64,000 nucleotides of DNA from assembly GCF_002797595.1 (NCBI RefSeq), contig NZ_PGFE01000001.1, positions 620,001 to 684,000 of the forward strand. The letters run 5' to 3'. The notes under the pieces are model-generated. The model was not told where the DNA came from and ran no database searches. It saw only the letters and a program-made list of their open reading frames with translations. The stretch's first letter is position 1, and each line of letters starts with the position of its first letter. Position numbers and translations under genes: made by a program. This document shows positions 8,089-16,716 of the stretch, one piece after another. Origin of the DNA: Sediminihabitans luteus (lineage in GTDB: Bacteria; Actinomycetota; Actinomycetes; Actinomycetales; Cellulomonadaceae).

Positions 8089-9018
8089 ATGGTGACGCGG
8101 ACACGTGTGAGCACCCTGGAGGATCTCCTCGGACCGAGCACTGGACGCTACTTCGCCGCTGGATACCGTCACGTCGAGCATGCGCTCGAGGTGAGCGGAT
8201 GGTTGCCGTCGGCGGGCGAGTATGGACCGACGTGGTCCGGCAGTGCGCGTGTCAGCTACCCGGCGGCCTGGTCGGTCGGCACCGACGGCACTCCCCGGCG
8301 TCCGCATCTGAGCTCGGTCGACGCGATCGCCCTCACCGTGCTCGCCGCCGAGAGGTTGGTCGGTGCCGATGCTCCAGGCCGCTGGGTGCGCGCGATCGAG
8401 CTGCGGGCGAGCCACGAGCCGTGCTGGGAGCTCGACGACGTCCCGCTCGCCCTCGTTGCCCAGGAGACCGATCTCGGTCTGTGTGTGCATGGCACGGTCG
8501 GGACCATCCGCACGGCCGTGATCATGACGCCGCCAGCACTGGAAGCGTCGGCAACGCCCAGTATTGGCAGCGTCTACGGCGGGTCCGCCCGGCGCACGAC
8601 GAACCGCACGGTGGTCGACCCGATCGACCATGAGACGTGCAGCGTGCGGTCCGTGCGCTCGTTCGCCACGGACGACCCGACGGACCTCGGCCCAGTCGGC
8701 GGCCTCGAGTCGGCGTACCGGCCGGCACTCACCGTGATCGATCATCTCGTCACGATGGGTCAGCTCGTGCAGGCTCTCGTGCAGGGGCTCAACTCGACCG
8801 ACCGCGACCGCATGAGCAACCTGTGGATGCGGACCATGCGGATCTCCGACGTCCCGCGGCCCGCACCCCTTCCGGTCGCGATCGACACGACGACACGCGT
8901 GCTGCGGGACACACTCGTCGACCGGGGAGGCGTGCGAATGCACGATCTCGTGGTCGAGTCGCTCGGGTCGGACGGCGTGCACGCGGACGCACGCCTGGCG
9001 TACCAGGAACTCCCGTGA
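8089..9018 (+). CDS. AvrD family protein
   Basis: A 309-residue protein resembling AvrD of Pseudomonas syringae, which directs synthesis of the acyl-butyrolactone-like syringolides. Family-like features seen here are LEDLLG...RYFAAGYRHVEH (residues 10-31), VSYPAAWS with PHLSSVDAIALTVLAAERLV (about 56-89), and WVRAIELRASHEPC (about 98-111). Full length matches AvrD (about 310 residues). GGAGG lies three bases before ATG 8089 and six before an in-frame GTG at 8092, so either may be used. The stop overlaps the next gene (GTGA), meaning coupled translation with a ScbR-like regulator. Product chemistry in this organism is unknown. Family assignment is from memory of the motif pattern. Confidence 0.75.
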   Translation: MVTRTRVSTLEDLLGPSTGRYFAAGYRHVEHALEVSGWLPSAGEYGPTWSGSARVSYPAAWSVGTDGTPRRPHLSSVDAIALTVLAAERLVGADAPGRWVRAIELRASHEPCWELDDVPLALVAQETDLGLCVHGTVGTIRTAVIMTPPALEASATPSIGSVYGGSARRTTNRTVVDPIDHETCSVRSVRSFATDDPTDLGPVGGLESAYRPALTVIDHLVTMGQLVQALVQGLNSTDRDRMSNLWMRTMRISDVPRPAPLPVAIDTTTRVLRDTLVDRGGVRMHDLVVESLGSDGVHADARLAYQELP

Positions 9019-9626
9019 GCGACCACGCCACCGACAGCGCGATGCAGGACCGGGTGCTACGGGCCGCGTCGACCCTTCTCGCGCGGAGTGCATTCGTCGA
9101 AGTCCGTCTCGACGACGTCGCCGCAGCCGCATGCTGCGACGTCGAGATCGTCGCACACCTGCACGGAGACATGCACGGGGTCGCTACCGCGGTGCTGCAC
9201 GCCGAGGGATCGCTCATGCGGAGGGCGATGATCGAACCCGGACCGGGAATCGACCCGCTCGACGCCTTGATCCGCACCTTCGTTCAGGTCGGCTGCACCA
9301 TGCGTGACCGCGTCGAGGTTCGTGCGGGCATGCGGCTCGCCGCCGAGTCGCACCGCCACTTCCCCGAGCGCTCGATCGACCCGTTCCGCACTTGGGAGAC
9401 GTTCGTCCTTGCACGGCTGCACGAGGCGCGCGCAGCGGGAAGGCTCAGCGCTGACGTCGAGGTGGAGCACCTCGCATGGACTCTCGTCGCCGCAGGCATG
9501 GGCACCAAGGACCTCGTCGAGTTCCGGGATGCCTGGGACGAAGCACCGGACCGCCTCGGCCGCGTCGCGCGGGTGATTCTCTCCCGAGCAGGCGACGAGG
9601 CTATTGCGATCCACCGCAGTCCGTAA
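9015..9626 (+). CDS. TetR-family regulator resembling gamma-butyrolactone receptors (ScbR/ArpA type)
   Basis: A 203-residue protein starting at a GTG that overlaps the stop of the AvrD-family gene by four bases. The C-terminal half carries features of butyrolactone receptors: VRAGMRLAAE (residues 102-111) matches their VRAGIRL signature, and DPFRTWETF places a Trp at residue 127, where ArpA and CprB have the ligand-pocket Trp. The N-terminal HTH is unusual: the normal YxHFxSK turn is replaced by IVAHLHGDMHG, so DNA recognition may differ or be weakened. Pairing with an AvrD-type synthase gene mirrors afsA/arpA and scbA/scbR arrangements in Streptomyces. The receptor role is inference. Confidence 0.75.
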   Translation: MSDHATDSAMQDRVLRAASTLLARSAFVEVRLDDVAAAACCDVEIVAHLHGDMHGVATAVLHAEGSLMRRAMIEPGPGIDPLDALIRTFVQVGCTMRDRVEVRAGMRLAAESHRHFPERSIDPFRTWETFVLARLHEARAAGRLSADVEVEHLAWTLVAAGMGTKDLVEFRDAWDEAPDRLGRVARVILSRAGDEAIAIHRSP

Positions 9627-9985
9627 CATAGTTGTCCTGGACGAAGTTCCCGGTGGCCCGTGAACTACGGTCGCGGTCCTGGACGTCGCAGGGGGACGTC
9701 CACGGCTATGCCCGCTCACGCCACCCGTACGCCGGCGACGGCACACCGCACGCGGGCAACGCCGCCCGGCCGCGGAGCACGGGAAGCACGGCTCTCCACC
9801 TTTCGGGAGATCACCCTTGCACCGCTTCACGCCGTGGACGGCCACCGCCGACGCGGCACGCCCCATCACCGCCGCCGGAATCATGGCAGCCAGCACCGCG
9901 GCGTTCGGGCGTGAACCACGCACACACATCAAGGTCGGGGCCAGCGCCCGGCTGACCGCGTCGAGGACGTCCCGGGTCAGCTCGC
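9627..9985. other. Intergenic region of 359 bp after the ScbR-like gene
   Basis: No supported gene. The one clear structure is an 8-bp inverted repeat, TGGACGTC at 9680-9687 and its complement at 9695-9702 with a 7-base loop, which may terminate the avrD-type operon or act as a binding site. No T-run follows. Confidence 0.5.
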
Positions 9986-11476
9986 CTAGACCGACGCGCC
10001 CTCGCGCACGAGCGCACGCAGGTCGCCCTTGACGACCTTGCCGACGCCGTTGCGCGGCAGCGCGTCGACCACGAGCAGTCCGCGCGGCACCTTGTAGCGC
10101 GCGAGCCGCTGCGAGCAGAACTCCGCGACGTCCTCGAGCGTCAGCTCGTGCCCCGGGGCGAGCACGACGACCGCGACGGGCTGCTCGCCGTACATGTCGT
10201 CGGGCCGCCCGACGACCGCGACCTCCTGCACCGCGTCGTGCTGGTGCAGGACGTTCTCGATCTCCATCGGGTAGATGTTCTCCCCGCCACGGATGATCAT
10301 GTCCTTGACCCGGTCCACGAGCCGCAGGTAGCCGTCCTCGTCGAGCACGCCGACGTCGCCCGTGGCGAGCCAGCCGTCGCGCAGCGCCGCCGCGGTGTCC
10401 TCCGGGCGGCCCAGGTAGCCGCGCATGACGTTCGGCCCCTGCACCTGGATCTCGCCCGCCTCCCCGACGGGCAGCGCGGCACCGTCGGCGTCCACGACGC
10501 GGATACGGCAGCCCGGCAGCGCGAAGCCCACCGTCCCGTCGCGGCGCTCGCCGTCGAGCGGGTTCGCGGTGCAGGCGGCCGTCGTCTCCGACAGGCCGTA
10601 GCCCTCGACCACGGGCACGCCGTAGCGGGCCCCGAACCGCTCGATCAGTCCTGGCGGCATGGGAGCCGCCCCGCAGACCGCGAACCGGAGCGTCGACGAG
10701 GACGGCGCGTCGGGCAGGGCGAGCAGCATCGCGTAGATGGTCGGGACCCCGGAGGTGTACGTGGCACCCTCGCGCTCGACCAGCGACCAGAACGCGGTCG
10801 GGTCGAACCGTGGCGCGACGTAGGACGTCCCGCCCGCGAGCAGCGGCGCGACGACGCTCACGACGATCCCGTTGATGTGGAACAGCGGCATGATGAGCAG
10901 CGACCGGTCCTCGGCGGTCAGCGCGAACCAGTCGATGACCATGCGGCCCATCGCGGCGACGTTCGCGTGGTCGAGAACGACTCCCTTGGGTCGGCCCGTG
11001 GTGCCGCTCGTGTAGATCAGCAGCGCGGTGTCGTCGTCGGCGGCGCTCGGCGCGGGGACGTCGCCCGCGACCGTGCCGAGCTCGTCGGCCGGCACGACCG
11101 GCACGGGCGCGTCGCCGAGCCGGGCGGTGCTGGGCTCGTCCGCGACGACGACGACCGCGCGCGCGTCGGTGATCTGGTAGTGCGCCTCGTCGGCCGTGAG
11201 CGCGGGGTTGAGCGGCGTGCACGCCGCGCCCAGGCGCCAGGCGGCGAACATGGTCACGACGAGCTCGACCCGGTTGGGCATCATGACGGCGACCGTGCCG
11301 CCGTGCGCGACGCCGAGCGTCGCGAGGTGCGCTGCCGCCGCGTCGACCGCGCGCGCGAAGCCTGCGTTGTCGAGGGTCGTGCCGGCGTCGGCGATGCAGG
11401 CGCCGGTGGGGTCGGCGTCGCGGCGGGCGTCGGGGATGCGTGCGACGGGGATGCCTGGGACGAGGGTCGCGTCCAC
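9986..11476 (-). CDS. AMP-dependent acyl-CoA synthetase/ligase
   Basis: A 496-residue ANL-family ligase that adenylates a carboxylic acid and transfers it to CoA. P-loop YTSGTTGRPKG lies near residue 155, GYGLSETTA near 295, DGWLATGDVG near 373 and the catalytic-Lys loop NGVGKVVKG near 483. The start is the GTG at 11476, with a strong AAGGAGGT ribosome-binding site six bases upstream; the frame stays open far upstream but lacks any coding signal there. Neighbouring GMC oxidase and aldehyde dehydrogenase genes suggest that it activates the acid formed by alcohol oxidation. Substrate chain length cannot be read from sequence. Confidence 0.9.
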   Translation of the reverse strand: MDATLVPGIPVARIPDARRDADPTGACIADAGTTLDNAGFARAVDAAAAHLATLGVAHGGTVAVMMPNRVELVVTMFAAWRLGAACTPLNPALTADEAHYQITDARAVVVVADEPSTARLGDAPVPVVPADELGTVAGDVPAPSAADDDTALLIYTSGTTGRPKGVVLDHANVAAMGRMVIDWFALTAEDRSLLIMPLFHINGIVVSVVAPLLAGGTSYVAPRFDPTAFWSLVEREGATYTSGVPTIYAMLLALPDAPSSSTLRFAVCGAAPMPPGLIERFGARYGVPVVEGYGLSETTAACTANPLDGERRDGTVGFALPGCRIRVVDADGAALPVGEAGEIQVQGPNVMRGYLGRPEDTAAALRDGWLATGDVGVLDEDGYLRLVDRVKDMIIRGGENIYPMEIENVLHQHDAVQEVAVVGRPDDMYGEQPVAVVVLAPGHELTLEDVAEFCSQRLARYKVPRGLLVVDALPRNGVGKVVKGDLRALVREGASV

Positions 11477-11492
11477 GGGTCCACCTCCTTGT

Positions 11493-11529
11493 GGTTCGTG
11501 CTCGTGGGTTCGTGCTCGTGGGTTCGTGC
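11493..11529. repeat. Short 14-bp tandem repeat
   Basis: GGTTCGTGCTCGTG occurs at 11493-11506 and again at 11507-11520, followed by a partial third copy to 11529. It lies just upstream of the ligase ribosome-binding site, in the divergent region shared with the PucR gene. Confidence 0.6.
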
Positions 11530-11638
11530 AGGTCGTTCGTGCTGGTCCGGTCGCACGGTGCGTCGTCGCCCGAGCGCCTCGGGGCGCCCGTGGTCGTGGC
11601 GCTCCCGTGCTCAGGCTAGGAGCCGCAGACCTCGCAGA

Positions 11639-11689
11639 CGATGTGCGCCCGCCCCGCGCTCTGATACCGGACTGTGCGATCGCACATCG
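11639..11689. promoter_or_regulatory. Candidate PucR operator region with nested palindromes
   Basis: Inverted half-sites CGATGTGCG (11639-11647) and CGCACATCG (11681-11689) are 33 bp apart. The right half-site overlaps a perfect 14-bp palindrome, TGTGCGATCGCACA (11673-11686). They lie between the divergent ligase and PucR genes. A -10 hexamer TAGCAT (11732-11737) for the PucR gene follows. Binding by the PucR protein is inference. Confidence 0.5.
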
Positions 11690-11743
11690 GCGGCGCCCCC
11701 GCTCCGCGACCCGGCATCGACGAACGAGTCCTAGCATCGAAGG

Positions 11744-12994
11744 ATGACGACGACGTCCCCGCCCTTGCCCGCACCCCTCGCCCGGACCTCCGCGCTCGTC
11801 GCGGCCGTCGCCGAGCGGCTGCTCGGGTCGGTCGAGACGGTCGTGCACGAGCTCAACGCCGAGGTCGGCGCGCGCGTCCCCGCGCTCGCGGCGGACCGAG
11901 CCATCGCGGACGACACCGCGGCGAGCAACCGCCGCACCGTGCTGCACTTCCTGCACTCCGTGGCCGCCCACCCCGACCGGCCGGTCGCCGCGCAGCCGCT
12001 GCCCGAGATCCAGCAGAAGGTCACCAACCTCGTGCGGCGCAGCGTCGACGTCGACGTCGTGATCCAGGCGTACCGGTACGGCCAGCAGGCGATCTGGGAC
12101 CGCTGGATGGACGCGACCGGGGCCGTCGTCGAGGATCCCGCCGAGGTCGCCGCCGTGCTGCGGCAGGGGTCCGACCTGCTGTTCGGCCACGTCAACGACC
12201 TGCTCGCGCTCGAGGTCGCCGAGATCCAGCGCCAGCGTGACGAGATCGCCGCGCACGGCACCAACCGTCGCGCCGAGACGATCCGGCTGCTGCTCGACGC
12301 CGCGCCCGTCGACCCGGCCGCGGTGAGCGCGCGGTTCGGCTACGACGCGCGCGGACGCCACACGTGCCTCGTGCTGTGGGACGGACGCACCGACGACGCC
12401 GCGCTCGAGTCCGCTGCGAGCGCGATCGCGGCGCGGCTCGGGTGCCGGTGGGTGGGTCTTCGCGCCGGCGCGGGACAGCTGTGGGCCTGGCTGGCCGGGG
12501 ACGTCGCGCGCGACGCCCTCGCGACGGCGTGGTCGTCGCTCGACGCGCCCCCGCACGTGCTGGTCGGCCCGACCCTGCGCGGCGTCGAAGGGTTCCGCAC
12601 GAGCCACCACGTGGCCGTGGACGTCCAGCGCTTCGCGATGCAGGACGCCGAGCACGGCGCCCTGACCTGGTGCGACGAGCTCGGGCCGGTCGCGCTCGCG
12701 GGCGCCGACACGGCGCGGGCCCGGGCCTTCGTCGCCGAGGCCCTGGGCGGGCTCGCGGCCGACGACGCGACGCTCGACGACCTGCGGCGCACGCTCCTCG
12801 TCTACTTCGAGGAGGGCGAGTCGGCGCCGCGCGCCGCGGCCCGGCTGTTCACGCACCGCAACACGGTGCTGCAGCGCGTCGCCCGCGCGGTCACGCTCGT
12901 GGGCGCGCCGCTCGCGCAGCGGCGCCTGCGCGTGTTCCTCGCGCTCGAGCTCGCGCACCGGCTCGGACGGGACGTGCTGACCCCGACCTCGTGA
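11744..12994 (+). CDS. PucR family transcriptional regulator
   Basis: A 416-residue regulator. The N-terminal 150 residues form a sensor region, followed by a GGDEF-like central fold, and the C-terminus (about 345-405) is a PucR-type helix-turn-helix: LLVYFEEGESAPRAAARLF then THRNTVLQRVARA. TAGCAT lies six bases before the ATG without a ribosome-binding site, which fits a leaderless transcript. It is divergent from the acyl-CoA ligase and convergent with the GMC oxidase; PucR members often control nearby catabolic genes, so control of the alcohol-oxidation set is likely. Confidence 0.9.
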   Translation: MTTTSPPLPAPLARTSALVAAVAERLLGSVETVVHELNAEVGARVPALAADRAIADDTAASNRRTVLHFLHSVAAHPDRPVAAQPLPEIQQKVTNLVRRSVDVDVVIQAYRYGQQAIWDRWMDATGAVVEDPAEVAAVLRQGSDLLFGHVNDLLALEVAEIQRQRDEIAAHGTNRRAETIRLLLDAAPVDPAAVSARFGYDARGRHTCLVLWDGRTDDAALESAASAIAARLGCRWVGLRAGAGQLWAWLAGDVARDALATAWSSLDAPPHVLVGPTLRGVEGFRTSHHVAVDVQRFAMQDAEHGALTWCDELGPVALAGADTARARAFVAEALGGLAADDATLDDLRRTLLVYFEEGESAPRAAARLFTHRNTVLQRVARAVTLVGAPLAQRRLRVFLALELAHRLGRDVLTPTS

Positions 12995-13019
12995 CCCCAC
13001 GGAGCCGCCGGTCGACGTC

Positions 13020-13055
13020 GGTCCCGGCCGCCCCGCACCGGGGACGGCCGGGACC
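13020..13055. terminator. Bidirectional hairpin terminator
   Basis: A perfect 11-bp stem, GGTCCCGGCCG at 13020-13030 with its complement at 13045-13055. The 14-base loop itself contains CCCC/GGGG that can extend pairing. It separates the convergent PucR and GMC genes. Confidence 0.75.
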
Positions 13056-13061
13056 ACCGCC

Positions 13062-15023
13062 TCAGCCGGCGAGCACGTGGTGCGCGGTGCGGCGCGCGAG
13101 CGTCATGACCGTGATCATCGGGTTGACCGACGAGCACGTCGGCATGCCGCTCGCGTCGGCGATCCACACGCCGCGCACGTCGTGCAGCTCGCCCCGGACG
13201 TCGGCGACGCTCGTCGCGGGGTCCGTGCCCAGCGGTGCGCTGCCCATCTGGTGCGCGCTGAACGCGACGAGCCCGCCCGCGCCGAGCGGGAGCTCCTCGA
13301 GCCGGGCGACGAACTCCTCGACGTCCTCGCCCCGGTGCCACGGCGTGCCGGGCTGACCACCGACCCAGATCGTGTCGGCACCCGACGCGGCGTGCATGCG
13401 CACGCACGCGGCGACCGCGTTGCGGAACGTGCGGCGGTCGCCCTCGTGGTCGAACGGGTACGTCGCGACCGAGCGGCCGTCGTCGTCGATGCTGATCCGG
13501 CCGCCGCCGAGGTCCTCGATGATGAACACCCAGTCGGCGCGCGAGCGGTACCGGGACGTGAGCTCCTTGTGCTCGGCGGCCGAGGTCCACGGGGTCACCG
13601 AGGCGTACAGGCCCGGGAACTGCTGCACGCCTTCGACGAGGAACGCCGATCCGCCCGTGCTCGTGCCCCCGAACTGGTCCATGATCCCGGCCTGCGCGGG
13701 CCCGTCGTAGGGCGCGAGGTCCTCGTCGCCGTACAGGCCGCTGACCAGGCCCGCCGGGTGCAGCTTGAGCCCGGCTCCCACGGCCGGGCCGCCGATGCCC
13801 GAGCGGAGCAGCAGCGCCGGCGTCTCGATGCTGCCGGCCGCGACCACGACGGTCGGTGCGGAGATCGTGACGGTGTGCGCGACCTGGCCCGCGTCGTCGA
13901 GGATCTCGACCGCGACGCCCGCGGCCGCGCCGTCCTCCACGAGCACCTCGACCGCACGCGCCCGGGGGACGAGGACCGCGCCCGCGTCCGACGCGTCCTG
14001 CAGGTAGGTGCGCATCGTGCCCTGCTTCGCCCCCGTCGCGTCGCCGAACCCGCTGAACCCGGCGGCGTGCTGCACGTACCGGTCGGGGTCGATGTTGAGC
14101 GCGGCCGTCTGGTACGACCACCCGAGCCGGTCGGCCCCCTGCGCGAGCTTGGTGTGCGGTCCGTTCTGGTACGCGACCTTGTCGTTGACCTTGAGGCGGT
14201 CCATGACGGCGCGCGCGTGCTCGAGCCACGAGTCCTCCGCGACGTCCGTCAGCCCGAACTCGCTCGCCCACCGCTCGCGCAGGCGGTCGGGCAGCGGGAC
14301 GGAGTTCGACCAGTTGACAGTCGAGCCCCCACCGACGACGCCGCCCGCGACGACGTTGACCATGCCGTCCGCGGTCGGGAACACGCCGCCCTTGAGGCAC
14401 AGCTGCTGGTAGGCGGCGAGCTCGGTGACCCCGAATTCGGACTCCGACCAGTAGCTGCCCGCCTCGAGGACGACGACGCGACGCCCGGCGCGGGCGAGCT
14501 CGGCAGCCGCGACGCCGCCGCCCGACCCCGAGCCGACCACGACGACGTCGCACTCGACGACCTCGCCCGGCGTGGTCTCGTGCACGGTCAGCGTGCGGCC
14601 GAGCCGGTCGGCGACGTCGGGCACGCCCGGGAAGCCCATGCCGGTCAGCAGCGGGCTGCGACCCTGCTCGTCGGTGATCGCGTACGCGAGGTTGATCGCG
14701 AGCTGACGCACGGCCGCGACGCCCACCCCCGCCTCGGGGGCGATGCGCGACACGACCCCGACGGTCGCCTCGCGCACGTGCTGCGGCTGGTTCTTGAGCC
14801 CGGTGAGCGTGAACGCGTCGAGCAGCTCGACGATCCCCGCGAGCTGCTCGGCGGGCAGCCGCGTGGTCAGGTACTGCTCGACGGCGACGTCGGCGCCGAG
14901 CGCGCTGCCGGCGGTCGCCCAGAAGCCGTGCGGGTCGTCCCCGTCGTGCGGGACGGCCGCGACGAACGTGTCGACGAGCGCCGCGAGGGTCGCGCGGCGG
15001 GCGGGGGTCAGGGTCTCAGGCAT
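13062..15023 (-). CDS. GMC family FAD-dependent oxidoreductase (alcohol oxidase/dehydrogenase)
   Basis: A 653-residue enzyme. After a roughly 170-residue helical N-terminal region comes the FAD dinucleotide fold VVVVGSGSGGGVAAAELARAG with the ribose-binding Glu in VLEAGSY. A GMC signature region AGGVVGGGSTVNWS follows, and the catalytic His lies in FSAHQMGSAPLG with the second active-site pair in SVNPMITVMTLA near the C-terminus. The long N-terminal region and length resemble long-chain alcohol oxidases, but the substrate is not certain. The aldehyde dehydrogenase gene lies 118 bp upstream on the same strand, so the pair would convert alcohol to acid. Confidence 0.88.
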   Translation of the reverse strand: MPETLTPARRATLAALVDTFVAAVPHDGDDPHGFWATAGSALGADVAVEQYLTTRLPAEQLAGIVELLDAFTLTGLKNQPQHVREATVGVVSRIAPEAGVGVAAVRQLAINLAYAITDEQGRSPLLTGMGFPGVPDVADRLGRTLTVHETTPGEVVECDVVVVGSGSGGGVAAAELARAGRRVVVLEAGSYWSESEFGVTELAAYQQLCLKGGVFPTADGMVNVVAGGVVGGGSTVNWSNSVPLPDRLRERWASEFGLTDVAEDSWLEHARAVMDRLKVNDKVAYQNGPHTKLAQGADRLGWSYQTAALNIDPDRYVQHAAGFSGFGDATGAKQGTMRTYLQDASDAGAVLVPRARAVEVLVEDGAAAGVAVEILDDAGQVAHTVTISAPTVVVAAGSIETPALLLRSGIGGPAVGAGLKLHPAGLVSGLYGDEDLAPYDGPAQAGIMDQFGGTSTGGSAFLVEGVQQFPGLYASVTPWTSAAEHKELTSRYRSRADWVFIIEDLGGGRISIDDDGRSVATYPFDHEGDRRTFRNAVAACVRMHAASGADTIWVGGQPGTPWHRGEDVEEFVARLEELPLGAGGLVAFSAHQMGSAPLGTDPATSVADVRGELHDVRGVWIADASGMPTCSSVNPMITVMTLARRTAHHVLAG

Positions 15024-15141
15024 GGTGCGTCATCGCTCCTCGGTTCAGGGCCCGGCGTCGTCGCCGGGCGGGCTGACGTCGTCGTCAGCGGGGTGTGTCT
15101 CACGGGCGGACGGCGGGGCCGCCGTCCGCCCGGCGGTGCGG

Positions 15142-16566
15142 TCAGGGGAGCTGGAGCGAGGAGGTCACGAGGAAGTCCTCGATCCCCGCGACCCCGAGCT
15201 CACGGCCGTTGCCCGACTGCTTGACGCCGCCGAACGGCGCGTGGATGTTGAACGCGCCGTCGTTGACCTGGACCTGCCCCGAGTCGAGCCGGCGCGCGAA
15301 CGCGACGGCGCGGTCGACGTCCGCGGACCACACGCCCGCGTTGAGCCCGTACTCGGTGTCGTTGGCGAGCGCGACGGCCTCGTCCTCGGTCTCGTACGTC
15401 TGGATGACGAGGACGGGACCGAAGATCTCCTCGCGCACGATCCGCATGTCGGGCGTCGTGTCCGTGAAGACCGTCGGTCGCACGTAGTAGCCCTGCGCGT
15501 CGACGCCCTCGACGGGGTCGGGACCGCCCGCGAGGAGGGTGGCCCCCTCGTCGATCCCGACCTGCACGTACTCGCGCACGCGGTCGAGCTGGGTCGCCGA
15601 GACGAGCGGCCCGATGTCGCTCGCCGGGTCGAACGGGTCCCCCACGACCACGCCCTCGGCGGCGGCCCGCGCGATGGCCTCGTACTCGGCCTTGCGCGAC
15701 GCCGGGACGACGAGCCGCGTCAGCGCGATGCACGTCTGCCCGGAGTTGAGGAAGCAGTCGCTCGTGCTCGTGGTCACGACCGCGAGCGGGTCGGCGTCGT
15801 CGAGCGCGACCAGGGGCGACTTGCCGCCGAGCTCGAGCGAGACGCGCTTGACGGTGCGCGCCGCGACCTCGCCGATGCGGCGCCCGGCCCGCGTCGACCC
15901 GGTGAAGGAGACCATGTCGACGCCCGGGTGGGCGACCATGGCCTCCCCGACCGTCGGGCCGTCGCCGCTGACGAGGTTGAACACGCCCGCGGGCAGGCCG
16001 ACCGCGTCGAGCACCTCGGCGAGCACGAACGCGCTCAGGGGCGCGACCTCGCTCGGCTTGGCGACCACGGTGCAGCCAACCGCGAGCGCGGGCGCGATCT
16101 TCGCGACGACCTGGTGGAGCGGGTAGTTCCAGGGGGTGATCGTCGCGACGACGCCGACGGGCTTGCTCACGACGAGCGAGTTGTAGACCTGCTGCTCGAA
16201 CCGGTGCTCGAGCGCGAGCTCGGTGGTCGCGGCGAGCGACATCAGCGGCAGCCCCACCTGGACGACGTTCGACGTCGCGTACGGCATGCCGACCTCGCGG
16301 CTCACGAGAGCCGCGATCTCGTTCTGCCGGCGTGCGAGCTCCTCGGCCGCGAGCTTGAGGTAGCCGACGCGCTGCGCGACGTCGAGCGCGGCCCACGCCG
16401 GGAAGGCGGCCCGTGCGGCCTGCACCGCGAGGTCGACCTCGTGGGCCGTGCCTGCGGGGACCGTACCGATCACGGTGCCGTGGGCGGCGTCGGTCACGGT
16501 GAAGGTGTCGGGGCTCTCGGCCTCGCGCCAACGGCCGTCGACGTAGTGGGCGGTGTACGAGCTCAT
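15142..16566 (-). CDS. Aldehyde dehydrogenase (NAD(P)-dependent)
   Basis: A 474-residue ALDH-superfamily enzyme oxidising an aldehyde to its acid. TPWNYPL (about 143) and KPSEVAPLSAF (about 168) bind NAD(P), FTGSTRAGRRI is the Rossmann glycine turn, the general base Glu is in LELGGKSPLV (about 243) and the nucleophilic Cys in NSGQTCIALTR (about 277). The ATG at 16566 has AGGAGT six bases upstream. It is upstream of, and probably cotranscribed with, the GMC oxidase. Confidence 0.93.
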   Translation of the reverse strand: MSSYTAHYVDGRWREAESPDTFTVTDAAHGTVIGTVPAGTAHEVDLAVQAARAAFPAWAALDVAQRVGYLKLAAEELARRQNEIAALVSREVGMPYATSNVVQVGLPLMSLAATTELALEHRFEQQVYNSLVVSKPVGVVATITPWNYPLHQVVAKIAPALAVGCTVVAKPSEVAPLSAFVLAEVLDAVGLPAGVFNLVSGDGPTVGEAMVAHPGVDMVSFTGSTRAGRRIGEVAARTVKRVSLELGGKSPLVALDDADPLAVVTTSTSDCFLNSGQTCIALTRLVVPASRKAEYEAIARAAAEGVVVGDPFDPASDIGPLVSATQLDRVREYVQVGIDEGATLLAGGPDPVEGVDAQGYYVRPTVFTDTTPDMRIVREEIFGPVLVIQTYETEDEAVALANDTEYGLNAGVWSADVDRAVAFARRLDSGQVQVNDGAFNIHAPFGGVKQSGNGRELGVAGIEDFLVTSSLQLP

Positions 16567-16716
16567 GGAGCGACTCCTGATCGGTGGTGACGACGTTGTC
16601 ACCGACATCCTGAGCCGACGTGATCTGCGCCACAATGTGCACAGGCCCTGCTCTGGACCGCCCCGATGGGCGCTCGTCGCGCCCGGCCGCCGCTCAGGGC
16701 ACCCGGGCGCCGCGGG

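Noticed and set aside
9986..13057. Single 1023-residue protein including the acyl-CoA ligase
   Set aside because: The family match begins at the GTG at 11476, which has a strong AAGGAGGT site; the upstream half overlaps the PucR gene on the other strand.
2331..16566. Prophage or integrative element
   Set aside because: No integrase, transposase, phage structural gene or flanking direct repeat was seen; only gene content and lower GC suggest insertion.
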